From NCBI GenBank assembly GCA_033030425.1, contig JAUFSD010000005.1, forward strand, positions 620,001 through 684,000: a stretch of 64,000 nucleotides of DNA. Reading direction: 5' to 3'. The DNA comes from Verpa conica (taxonomy: Eukaryota; Ascomycota; Pezizomycetes; Pezizales; Morchellaceae). Under the pieces are notes generated by a model that did not search any database, had not been told where the DNA came from, and saw nothing but the letters and a program-made list of their open reading frames with translations. Below are positions 49,588 to 61,262 of this stretch, piece after piece (within the stretch, counting starts at the first letter, position 1; every line of letters starts with the position of its first letter). Both the position numbers and the translations under genes were made by a program.

Positions 49588-50091
49588 CTATATGTAGGTA
49601 TGAAAGAGGGGTGTGTGGGTAGACTACATGTATTTTTAAGAGAGAGATGATTTATAGTGGAGAAACTACAATTGTAAGTAGTAATAATAAATCGTTACTT
49701 GGACTAAGCGTTAAGCTTAAGGGTTCTAAATATAGTAACACACTCGGTATTCTCAGGCCCCGGTGTAATTATCCCTTGTGTTACCCAACGTCGGCTCATT
49801 ATGCTGACAGCGCCACAGGTCTACATAACTAGACAAAATAGCTGGCGACGGGATTCCTGGGGCTGTGCTTTTCTTTTATTTCTCCCGTGCTTCTGTAATA
49901 GACTGTGCGGAGGGGAAAGGTCCGGTCAGCCTCTCAAATACCATATAACTACGTGTATCTTCTTTCATGAGGCCAATTTTAGACAAATACTAAGTTCCCC
50001 ACTGATTTCCTTGGCACCATTGGGTTTGCTGGCCTCGCCCGTCGTAGGTTCTCTTTCCAGCTCAAGAATAATCTCTTTGGGAGCTCTCCCA

Positions 50092-50131
50092 AACACCACA
50101 CCACACCACACTACACTACACTACACTACAC
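50092..50131 (+). repeat. CCACA/CTACA pentanucleotide microsatellite
   Basis: Tandem ACACC/CCACA units pass into CTACA units just 17 bp before the ATG of the S41-type gene, so the tract is probably in its 5' untranslated leader. Confidence 0.75.
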
Positions 50132-50147
50132 ACAGAGTACCGCTTAA

Positions 50148-52414
50148 ATGAAGATCCCGCAGGCGTATCTGGGGAAGACAGCTCTCTTGCTGATCTCCTC
50201 GTTATCTCTCTCTTATTCGGCAGATACAGAGGATCCATGTTCCCTTGCAGCAGCCGCAGGTTTGTAACCCACCTTTCTCGATTTCTAGGGGTCCCGTATT
50301 AACAGCCCTGTCATAGGGTCAACTATCCCCGTAAAGGTTGCACACGAATGTTTAAAAGCCATTCCACTCCATAAAGAAGATGCTCTCCATACCATCGCTC
50401 AGCTCCGCTTGTTTTTGCAGTTTTACTCTGCGCAAACCTACTTCGCGAATCCTCCTACACCACAGCTTGAACTCACTTCAGTAGACCTGAACAAGACTCT
50501 CTCCGAAATCGAAGCTAACATCACATCCGGGGCCTACACCAATAACTATAGCTTCGACAAGGCGGTACATAACATCTTTGGTTTATATCGTGATGGACAT
50601 GTCGTATACGAATCAGCTTGTTTCATGCCGTTCCTCTTCGAGCATAACTACCCGCTCATCTCGGTAGCCGACACTCCAACTAGCATACCACATATCAGAA
50701 GACTCAACATTCTCGATAGTGGGTACAGTGTTGGGGACAAAGTCACCAAAATCAACGACATCGATGCTAACGATTTCTTGATGGCGATGGCTAACGAAAA
50801 TTCTGAGTTGTTCTGGGTGGATCCAGATGCAAGATTCAATCAGCTGCTTGTTGGTACATCTAACGGTATATTTATAAAGGGGATGTTCACTACTAGAAAT
50901 GTATATGACGATGAGAGTGATGAGAACCTAACTCTTACATGGGAGAATGGCACAACTACCGAAATAGAGTGGGAAGTATCACTCCGGTCAGCGATTGAGC
51001 CTGGCTCATGGGACTCAGCAGAATCTTTTTACCAGAATATTTGTGTGCGTAGTAATGATTCTATCGCTACGGTTTATACGAATTTCAAGAATCCAGATCT
51101 TACCCAAAACTCCACACCAGACCAGCAAGATGTCGTTAGGAATAAACCACGAAGCGCCTTACCTTTCCCTACAATAGAAGCATCGCAAAACGTACGTCGC
51201 GATGAAGGTACAATAGCCGAGCCTGCATATGGGATGAAGTTTGGGGAAATTAAGCTTTTCATCCTCAGCGATGAGGTTGGCGTGCTTCAAATCAATACCT
51301 TCACTCCCATGGGGGAACAGCCCGAAGACGGCTTTATTCAAGCATTTTCTGGAAATATCACGGGTTCGATAAACTACCTGAAGGAGAAGAACATCAAGAG
51401 AATCATCATTGATGTATCCGGTAACGGTGGTGGCTACGTCCGTTTGGGTAGAGATGCAGTCCGCCAGTTCTTCCCCGGCGAGCCAACATACTTTGCTACC
51501 AATATGCGCTGGAATCCAGCTCTTGCTACGATGCTGGCGGATACCGGTAATGCTACAAACGGAACTTATTGGGATTTGGGCCAGTATAAAAAAGCTTCCG
51601 ATAACAGCGACTTTAAAGACTGGCAGGAGTTTTTGGGACCAGTTAATAGAGATGGCGATTCATTTACTGTCATTGCTGTTGATGATAATGTAGAAGTTGA
51701 GGAAGAAGACTCTGAACCTCTAGCGATATCTTACCCTGGGCCCCAGCCTTTTGCCGACGAGGATATCATTCTAGTAAGCATTAAAAAAAAAACCTAATTC
51801 TTTAGTGTAGGATTATACTAACGCTCTTAATAGCTGTCATCAGGAATGTGCGGAAGCACCTGCGCAATATTCTCGGAAGCTTTCGAGAACCACGGTGTAA
51901 AAACCGTAACCCTTGGAGGTCGTCCTTTAGTAGGAACTATGCAAACTGTCGGAGGGATCAAAGGATCACAAGTCCTGACTTTTGACGAAATTGCCGGATG
52001 GGCATGGAAGCTTCTTGGAGACAGGGTTACTGAGGTAAGACACCTAATAATGATTCCTTGCTAATCATTTTAGTAACGCTAAATAAATGCCTTTTATTTT
52101 AGTTTGATTATATTCCTCCCGTCTTTAATGTTAACACCTTCGAGACGGCGTCTATAAACCTTAGAAACTCTTGGAGGAAGAGTGACCAAAAGGTGCCAAT
52201 CGAATTCCTATACACCCCGTCGGAGTATAGGGTCATGTACACACCTGAGATGATTATCAATAACACAGCTAAGTGGGAAACAGCAGCCAATGTGGTCTGG
52301 GGTTCTGAGGATGATTTCTTGAAGGCCAATGGAGTCGAGACGGATAATAAGAAGTGGAAGAGCTTGGGCCAGTTGATCTGGAGCAAGATCCATAGGCATG
52401 ATCGTGAGCTTTGA
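50148..52414 (+). CDS. secreted S41-family (CPAF-like) serine peptidase
   Basis: Four exons (50148-50259, 50317-51773, 51834-52034, 52103-52414) give 693 aa. The N-terminus MKIPQAYLGKTALLLISSLSLSYSA is a clear signal peptide, followed by DTEDPCSLAAAAG. The organisation matches fungal S41 tail-specific-protease-like proteins related to chlamydial CPAF. There is an N-terminal helical region, a PDZ-like segment (NILDSGYSVGDKVTKINDIDA), the S41 core strand IKRIIIDVSGNGGG and the catalytic Ser segment SSGMCGSTCAIFSEAF (Ser531). A conserved GGRPLVGTMQTVGG loop follows. Several N-glycosylation sequons (such as NGT and NITG) fit secretion. Substrates are unknown; such proteins are often abundant extracellular proteins in ascomycetes. 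Intron 3 ends immediately before the catalytic segment. All phases agree. It is convergent with the carnitine acetyltransferase gene. Confidence 0.9.
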
Positions 52415-52842
52415 GATTTTCCTTTCCTATATAGTGTATAGGGTGCTGTTTTTTCTCTTTTCTTTCTTTGGAGATTGTGAGCGAAATTAGCGGGTTAAAT
52501 ACCCTGGTGTTGGGGCGTTCTTTTTGCAAGTTGTATAGAGTACTTGGGAACCCTGTTCTCTTTTTCGCTTTGTTTCTATCGGGTCATTGGTTATATTACA
52601 TCACATTCGAACAAACTCTCATTCCATTAAATAGTGGTAGATTCAGTCAAGTATTGGCTCAAGTTGCTTAGATATAAACAATGCAAAAAAAAGAAAACGG
52701 AAAAGCAATGCAACTAATTGGTAGAAATCCTCCAAAAACCCCAGAATTTCCGTACTCCTACAAGAATCCCGCTATCTTACAAGAAAACCTTACAAGAAAA
52801 CCCGATAACTAAAATCAAAAGTCCATATCCGTTCCAAAGAAT
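52415..52842. other. convergent intergenic region
   Basis: 428 bp between the ends of two convergent genes, AT-rich towards 52640-52800, with no strong polyadenylation or terminator pattern that I would assign. Confidence 0.45.
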
Positions 52843-55631
52843 TCAATACTCTGATAATCTCAGCTTCCTCCCGACGGCCCTCTTTGAAAGCCCAGCCGCC
52901 TTCTCAGCCTGTTTCCGGTGTTCCTCGGTATTTAGTAGGTGCCTAACACTCCCCGAGTCGAAGTAGCCGTAACCTCCCAGCATCCCCCCTTCGCCATCAC
53001 TCTCCTCTTTGCTCGTGACGGAGTTGTTGTCATCAGATCCTCCATTGAGAGCTGGTTTTATTGTTACTTTCGGCGTACCAACAGCTCTACCGGATCTATT
53101 TTTAGCTTTCAAAGAAGCCGCCACCAACGCCGCATTTGCGGTTTCAGTGTTGACTTCCGCCTCTCTTGCGCGTGTACCTGTGGAACCCCCAGAACGACGT
53201 TGAGTCTGCCTAAGCATATGACGCACCTCAAGCAAGTAGCTCTGAAGTGTATCCACGAAGCGTTTTGTTTGTCTGTGCTTGCTGCTCACTGAAATAGAGA
53301 TACTATCCGCCTTAATGATGTAGCCTATTCCGAACCCATCACCACTAGTTGGGCCGAACCCGAATAGTCTTAAAGAAGGGTTGCCACAGTTGCTCGTGCT
53401 GAGAATAGTGTTGTTGATCTTGTCCCACCCGGCATCTGAGAAAATACCGGGGATACTCTGGGCTGGCTTCTGGACTTGATCCCGAGCGGAACCAGAGATA
53501 GAGCTTGTGTCCGAGAAACTCCGAGGGCGGACTTGAGCACTGGCTGATGGACTGGCATCGAAGGTGCCGTCGATCGGAGAAGAACCATAACCATCGCTGA
53601 ATGAGCTTTCGGTACCGAATTGGGACTGGGATTCTTCGTCGAGACCTCTTTGCCATACGCAGAACAAGGCATATAGATGCCTATCTTGCCCCAAACCTTT
53701 GGCGCATTCCTTTGTAAGAGCAACGTGCTTAACACAAGCTTTCTTCAGTGCCTCGAGTTTCTCCTTAGCTGGAGCATTCTCGCAAAACTTGCGCACAAAC
53801 TCGACAGATTCATCAGACACTGTCCTGATTGCCTCTGTTCGGCCGTGCAAGAATACTTTGGTCATTGCTGGCTCATAGGTACTCTCGACTCTTCCGTAAA
53901 GTCCGTAATAGGCTGCCTGGAATGCCATTTGTACGAATGCATCAGGGGAGAACCCCATAGAAGTGATGAAATTCTTTCCATATCCTTCGAACTCCAAGAC
54001 CTCGAACTCATTCTGCTGAATCAAATCTGCAAGCCTAGTCTCCGCAAAACGAAGAGCGAAGGAGACTTCTGGAATCATAGTCCATTCTAATCGGTGTGGT
54101 GTTGTGTAAATATCTCCAAAGCTAGCCGGATCACGTTTGCTCGGGTCAGGCGAGGTAGATGCCCATAGGCTGGGTGCATTCCCGTTGATAGTCCTCGCAA
54201 ATCGAAGAATGGTGTCGGTATAGACGTCACTAGCCATTCTCAAGACAGTGTGACCATCAACACCTGTGTGTTCGAAGTTGATACCCGCGCTACCGTTCTT
54301 GCAAACGATAATCTGAAGCTTATCATACCAACGATTTGTGCAAGTACCAATCTGAACACCTTTCTCGACGACGTTCGTACCACAAAGCATGTTCATGCTC
54401 AGCTCAGCACCCGTCTTTGGCGATGTCGAATCAAGACACAACATAAAAATAGCTGTATCGACGATCCTCAGACATTCAACATTGTTGGAATCGGTTGTCA
54501 AGACATCTCGCAAATGTGCCCAGATCCTTCGGTTCTCAGTGGATAGAACTCCTAATGCATTCTTGGCAGCCTCCTGCACTGGAGTCGTCTCTGCATCTTC
54601 GACGATGGCTTGAAGATTATGTGCGAGATCTTTTTCTGTCATAATAATGTCTGAATTGTCGTCTAGGACATCGAACCAGTAAAACTGGGAACGGCACATA
54701 ACGACGATATGACGTGCAGAAGGGTCTGAGTGCATTTCACAGCCATTTTCTGTAGGTATCCGGGCGGTACTGAATATACGTGGGTATTGGTACTATTGAT
54801 TTTAGAATTAGAATTCATCTGGGGTTGTGCCCAAATAAAAACTTATATAGGGTGCCTTACCATGCAAAGTGGGGTACCACGAAGCTTGTCTGGGGGCAGC
54901 TCTTCTTTACGAAGGGCTCGAACAAATGACAGCGCTGATATAACTAAAGATGCAGCTCTTGTGACCTGGTTGTTACGTGCTGGTGTTGGGTCGTCTTCTA
55001 GTAGGAAACTATATTTAAGATTTTATCAGATCTATCCTATATGAAAAACATATAATTTACAAGACTCACAAAGGGTTCAAGTTGAGGACGACAGCTAAAT
55101 AATTGTCAGCTCAGAATCATCAACACCCAAAATTCCTGTAAAATGGTCACTCACGATTGTCGTAGTTCAAGTATGAATCATACCCTACATGCTCAATCAG
55201 CGAGTCCTCTTCTATAATAAGCGAATAAATAGAAATATAATAAATAACTTACAGAATTGTTCAATGTAACTGCTCTTGCTGCTTGCATATTTCTTCAACC
55301 GTTCATGTAACTCGGGTCCATCTGTCTTCAAAAATTCACGTACGGCTGCCTTTGTCTCTTGGTGTTCTCTATGTGTTTGTAGTGGCCTCACGGCATCCAA
55401 GTACTTCCGGCATGTTTCCTGTAGCTCAGGGATCGGAAGTTTTGGTAAGGTTTCTTGGTAGGCAAATGTACAACCAACTTTGGCATCACCAGCGGGTGAG
55501 TGACGGGCTATCGGTTCCTTAATCGAAGAGGTAGTCGACATTGGAGGGGATGCTGATGCGAGCGACTCGTTGAGCGACTTTGGCATCACAATGACCTTTG
55601 GTGTGGGGCTTGCAACCTTTGATGGGGCCAT
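52843..55631 (-). CDS. facC: carnitine O-acetyltransferase, cytosolic FacC/Yat2 type
   Basis: Five exons (55631-55253, 55184-55155, 55094-55070, 55008-54861, 54792-52843) give 843 aa. The enzyme exchanges acetyl groups between CoA and carnitine for acetate and fatty-acid use. The acyltransferase signatures are LPKLPIPELQETCRKYLDAVRPL near the N-terminus, NPFFLLEDDPTPARNNQVTRAASL across the small exons, the catalytic His369 in NFEHTGVDGHT and the STS motif at ~659-661. A Ser-rich insertion at about 580-645 and a long polar C-terminal tail are typical of the Yat2/FacC branch. No peroxisomal PTS1 (it ends LSEY) or mitochondrial presequence is apparent, so cytosolic location is inferred. Exons 2 and 3 are only 30 and 25 nt. 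The acceptor before GGTATG, not the nearer AAG ones, is required to avoid a stop and restores FWYDSYL. Confidence 0.94.
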
Positions 55632-57169
55632 GTTGCGTTAGCAGTGAAAGCCAAAGATCTAGATAGATGGATACAGGGAGTAATGTTTGAGCTAGTGATA
55701 AGCAAGGAGTGAGTAGATGGGTAGTGGGTTTAATATAAACCTTCACAGTGATCTTGACAGCTCTTCGCACCTACCTGACTGACAGTCACCTCTCTTTCTC
55801 GGCTCTCGCTGAGTCTTTTTGTCACTCAGATCTCGGGCCAGGGGAAAGATTCGATGACCTTATCTCGGCGGAGTTTGAAGTGATATCGCGAGCGAGTTGT
55901 TTATTGTGACTATAGATTATGGGAGCGCGCGGACGAAGGGAGTCAAGGGACCAAGGCGGGGGATCCGGAGCGCCGGGGGTGAGGTCACCAGAACTAACTC
56001 AAGAGCACATGCTTCTTCCCATCACCTCAGATGCCTGCTCATCTGGTCCGGTCAACCGGAGCAGGTGCATGATTCCATCGTGCCTCTGGGTTTCCTTTTC
56101 CCCCGAGAATTCCATCACTAAGTCCATATAATTTACATGTATCTACCTGCAGATGCACCGGAAGAAGGGCGTTGTATTGTACCTATCAGTGTCAGATAAC
56201 CCCTCAGTAGTGAATGTGATACTTAGCTCGCCCCCGCAAATCCTAATGCTTCTCTAGGGTAGCGTTTCGTGGGGTTGATCTTATGAGGATTAGCATAATC
56301 AACACCCGAGGTCAACTCTTAGAAGAGTAACATATAGGATGATAGCCGATAGGCCATTTTGTCGTTCCATCCAACCACTCATCGAGCGATGTCACGAAGG
56401 TGCCTACCGTCCGATAGAATACCCGCCAAATGGGAACCAGATCTCCATTGGGTTTATTTCTTCAACGCGAAGGTGTCGCCTTGCAACGACCTGTTGCACG
56501 TGTGAATATGTCACAATACGACACTCTCCTAGTTTATAACTACACGTATTATTATATGTAGTAGCGATAAGAGTCAGAATAAAATCCTGACCGACGCCCA
56601 TTTTACGCGGGTGACCTTATTTTTTTGACTTACTTTCCCCAAAATTGAACCTAGTTCAGAAACCCTAATCCACGGGTGTTCATCAAGCACTAACGCTTTT
56701 TCTCGTAGTGTGGATTCAATACATGTACCCCACCATGATAATTATCTATACGAAGAATCATGACCAATGATTATCTAATTATATCTCTATTTATATATTC
56801 ACACTAGAACACTGTCTGAGATCGAAGCCACAAACTACGGATCTACATGTATCTATGGAGCCCCTCTATGCAGTAAAATTGTTGTTTTTATACAAGAAAT
56901 AGTACATACAGACTTCGCTCTCACTCCCCTCACCCAAAGCATGGTGGTCCTAGACAACTAGTCTACTATGAACCTCCATAAAACCAGTCCTCGAGGAAGG
57001 TCACACAGCTGTATTGAGTCGACCTTATACCGCTAATCCTGTATGCAGCTTTAACTAGAAACATCTAAACAATTAGCCCGTAAACTTGTAAAGTAGTATG
57101 TTTAGGAGCCTCTAAAAAGATCCCCGAGTGCTATTTTACTATCTTCTAGGATTATAAGGGACACATACC
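55632..57169. other. gene-free spacer
   Basis: About 1.5 kb. The first ~450 bp next to the acetyltransferase start are GC-richer and should hold its promoter. The rest is AT-rich. Small frames on both strands (for example 55897-56131) show no recognisable features. Confidence 0.5.
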
Positions 57170-60100
57170 TTAGATTTTTGACGTATCTTCACTTACGCCA
57201 CCATGCTCCTGTAGCAATCTCGTTACTCGACCGTGATCCGTGACTCTAGCTGCTTCCATTGCGCTTCTCCAGGAGCCACCTTTCAAATTTACATCCGCCC
57301 CATTTTCTAGGAGTAACTTGAATAATTGTAAATTACCCTTTGCAGCCACAACCTGCAATGCATTTGCGCCATCCTTCATCCTCGAGTTTACATCCGCCCC
57401 ATTATCCAAAAGTAATTGTATGACCTTTGGGCTTCTATTCCAGACCGCGGCATGCAGCGGGTTTGCGAAGTGTCCACATCGTTTGTTGACCTCTGCTCCT
57501 GAATTCAGGAGCAATTGGATAATCTCCTCATTGCCTCTCAGAGCTGCTGCATTCAACGAACTGCCGTAATACCCATCTTCCGCCTCGGGTAGATTTATCT
57601 TTGCCCCTCTTTCTATCAAAAACTCCACCAACTTCTTGTTTCCGCTCCAAATAGCAGATTTTAACACGTTTCCTTGGCGTCCACCTTTTGAATCTATGTC
57701 ACAACCCATCTCTAACAGCAACTCCACTAATGCAATGTTACCACTCAAAGCAGTGGAAACCAAGGTTTTCCCTTGTACGGTCTACTCAGCGCCTTTCTTA
57801 AGCAAATATCGCACAAGCTGCTCGTTACCGCTTGTGAACGAGGCCTGTAATACGCTTCCATATTCTCGGCTTTGGGCGTTGATATTTGCTCCCATCTCCA
57901 GCAAAAAATGCACAAAATCCCCGTTTCCCGCGGCAGCAACCGTTTGCAATGCATCTCCCTTCTCCCCGTACTTTTTATTTATATCTGCCCCATTTTCCAA
58001 GAGTAGTTGTATCATTTCTTTACTACCACTTCGGGCAGCCGCCCGCAAGGAGTTCCCCCGTCTACCACCCTTTGCATTCACATCTGCTCTATTTCTCAGC
58101 AATAGTTGTACCAGGTCTTTATTTTGCTTCATGACAGCATGATACAATGGCGTGAATCCATAGATGCTCATTCCATTGACATCAACTCCTCGTTCGAGTA
58201 GCCATTCAATCCCTTTATATGAACCCATGTCAGCTGCTCAATGGATAGCCTCCAAACCATTTTCCGTACAGTCTACCTGGTCGAGATTTTCTTCAATAAG
58301 GCGGTTCGATACCAATGGTAGATCAAGTATTATTGCAATAGTGGGAGGTGAGATCTTTTTTGGTGTCTTTTTGGCACTCGTTTTGAACTCGGGATTCGTC
58401 CTGTAAAAAAGTCCCCCCGAACTGATGAAACTGTATAAAAGCCCCCAGACGTCCTCGCTCAGTTGCTTGAGCTCCCGGACGTGATAGTGCCAAGACGAGG
58501 ATGCGTAGTGATCGAATGCGCCCAAGAGCTCGAGTTCTTCGCCAGAGTACATTATCAGTAGATACTTGATACACACCTGAGCGATCTCTTCGTGTGCTAG
58601 CTGTGCATTAGGTTTCAAGATGACCGAAAGACTTCCCTGGCCGGTCTTGGGGGCAAGAAATTCTTGGACTGTATAATGCACAAACCGAACGATCGAGTTT
58701 GTGTGTATATATTCAATATCAATGGTAACAAGGCTCGCGCACACAGTAGCAAGTATTCCTAGATCATTGACTATAGATTCTTCCAGATCCTCTGGGCTTT
58801 CCATATCGAACTCTATTGCAACTGCTTGTGAAAGTTCGCCGAGCCTTATTGGCCGTTGTGTGTATGCCAACCACATGAGGACCTTCTTCGCTAGCTCCAT
58901 TTCTGACTTTGGTTTCTTTTCAATGTCGGAAAGGCAGCGCTCGTATGTCTCATCCATAGTCTCCGGGAGACCTTTTAAGGCCTTTCGGATATGGCGATCT
59001 GACTTTTGGGAACAGATATAATCTAGCTGAAACTTGACCCAGAGAAACCTTTTAAGGGATTAGCATCATACGCAGTACGGAAAGAATCATGGAAACCCAC
59101 ATTCGACCAGCCTTCTCAATAAGGGCTTCAATTATAGCATCTTTAAGTGAGTGGTCTTTTATTTTCAGAATACCTTCTTCTATACGCTGTTCCAACTCCC
59201 CTTCAACGTACAATTCTATATCCCTTGTCACTTTTGTTGCCTCGACTGATATTGTCGGGAAATCCGAAAATGCACGCTCAATATCAGCTTCTTTCCGGCT
59301 GGTGATGAAAAGCTTGATACATCCGCCTGCAAACTTCATGATATCGCAAAGGAATGATATAAACGCAGGCCTTTCAGAAACATCAAACTCGTCCAAAGCA
59401 TCCAACAAAACAAAAACCTTTTCAAAATGTTTTGACACCTCTAGGAAGATTTGACGGAGCTTTGAGTAGCTCGGCTTGCGTGCGTTTTTATTATGCTCAT
59501 CGAAGAGAGCTTCCAGTGGTGCTGGTAATTCATCCCTTGACCGTGATATTTGTTTGATGAAGGTTGCTATAAACTTTGCTGGATTTTGTTGTTCTTTTGT
59601 GGCTTTATAGTTACAGTATGCGAATGAGATTCCGAAAAACGAAGACATAGTGTGCCTTTCAGAGATATTCTCAAGAACGAGGGAACTATATTCAGCTTTA
59701 GAGATTGGTTCTTAAAATTCTTTAGCGGTGGGTTATAAACCATAGAACTGTCTTGCCTGTTCCAGGCGCCCCATGAACCCATAAGAGGCCTGAATTGTCT
59801 GAGTTCATCCAGTCCTTGAAGTTGGTATCCTCAATAAACCAGTTCCCGGTTTCTCCAAAACGTTTCAAGAAGTGTGCCTCGTGTACTTCTTCGAAATCTA
59901 CATCCGATAACCAGTTGAATACTTCGCGTCGCTTTTTATCTAATTCGCCAAAATTTTATATGTTAGTAACATGGCTCTCCCTTATAATCATGCCTAAAAT
60001 ATAGATTACCTCTCCGTTCTCTATCTGTCTGCTGTTTCCTCATGCGTACACGCTGACGCTCAGTACCAGCTGACAATAATCCATGAACTTGGGCTTCTCG

Positions 60101-61262
60101 GATCACAATTTCTGCATTTCCGAGAAATTTAGCCTTTATCCCATTGAAATTCTCTTCAAAGGGTTGCCAAGTCATTCTAAAGAAGACCTTGAAAGATGTC
60201 CATCCTAATCAAATTATTATAAACTTAAGAAATCTCGCATATATTCTAAGAATGAAGCTTACGGGCAACGCTTCCATCGCTGTCTGTAAAGACACGCCTT
60301 GCCTGTGCAAAGAAATCCAATAGATCACCATATGTCCTCGCAAGTGCCTAAAACAATTGCCAATGTTACCCTTTAGCATTCTAGAATTATACTTGAACCT
60401 ACCCTCCGGATATCTTCAGAGTCCTGGAACATCGACATTGCATATTTGGAGAGATAAGAAACGTGGTATTCAAGTTGTTCCATCATAGCTGTGAGATTCT
60501 CAAAGAACTCAAAAAATCGTATTCCAAGCTATAAATTACTCCATTAATAATCCCCATCAAATTGTTTTGCCAGTTATTACTGACTTTAATAACGCATTGA
60601 AATCCTGCAACCACAAGACCAGATACGATACATCCGGACTGTAACTGATCAAAGCCCCAATAACACCCATATACATATCCATTCCCACGAGTACCTTTTG
60701 AACTCGAGGTCCCATAGCTCTCGAAGCGCTTGATCTTTTGTGTTGCTCATCGATTTCCTGTACTTTTTTAATGAGCTCGTCTGAATTTTCTGCCTTGGCT
60801 TCCTGGAATGCTGCTCTTTCGGCCTCCGAGAGATTCTCCTTGTATTCTTTGAGTGCTTGGATGAAAGCAAGATCTTGAGGTATGTTACTGTACTCTATAG
60901 CATTAGCGTTGGATGTCTATCGGCTGAGATAAACATTGCAGAGTTGTGAACCTTTTAGTTTTTCCCTCGGGAGCTGTATTGTCGATTCCTTGACCTAAGG
61001 CCACCACGACAGGAGTAGCCGCGACCGATACTGGTTCACCACTATGCCCCCGAGTCACACCAGCAACCTCCTGGGCTGGGTTTGGTGGACCAACACCTGA
61101 AGGAACCTCAAGTAGCTTTTTCCTATCTATAGATTTAGTAGCTTGGTTTACGGAGGCTGAAGTTGGCCATGGTGACTTGTCACCGTTAGGGTCACTCCTA
61201 TCGCGACTGACAGCTCTCTTGAGCTTATGAAAAGGCCTTTTCAAAGTTGGTATGTCGCACAT
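57170..61262 (-). pseudogene. NACHT-ankyrin NLR-like gene with two in-frame stops
   Basis: Exons assigned: 61262-60935 (uncertain), 60894-60581, 60528-60403, 60347-60263, 60204-60010, 59939-59741, 59685-59101 and 59048-57170. A Lys-rich start is followed by a helical fungal-STAND-type N-terminal domain (EIDEQHKRSSASR, SPDVSYLVLWLQ, MTWQPFEENF). Then comes a NACHT NTPase with Walker A GAPGTGKT and Walker B VFVLLDALDEFD, a winged-helix region (MWLAYTQRPIRLGEL) and about ten ankyrin repeats. These fungal NLR-like proteins act in heterokaryon incompatibility or innate recognition. The last exon stays in one frame for 626 codons but carries TGA at 58238-58240, where ankyrin repeats usually have the Trp of a HWAA motif, and TAG at 57782-57784 in a later repeat. 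The exon 1-2 join also yields TAG, so that intron is doubtful. Inactivation looks recent, because there are no frameshifts. Sequencing error or readthrough remain possible. Confidence 0.75.

Larger units (their letters stand above)
47304..50147. other. 2.8 kb gene-free spacer with hairpin
   Basis: A polypyrimidine tract directly follows the orphan gene (about 47327-47355). The remainder is AT-rich with no supportable gene. It contains a degenerate tRNA-like stretch near 48281-48350 (rejected), the perfect 39-bp inverted repeat at 49394-49587 and, at the end, the pentanucleotide microsatellite before the S41 gene. Confidence 0.5.

Noticed and set aside
49453..49650. 65-codon open frame across the inverted repeat
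   Set aside because: Half of it is the right arm of the repeat; no coding character.
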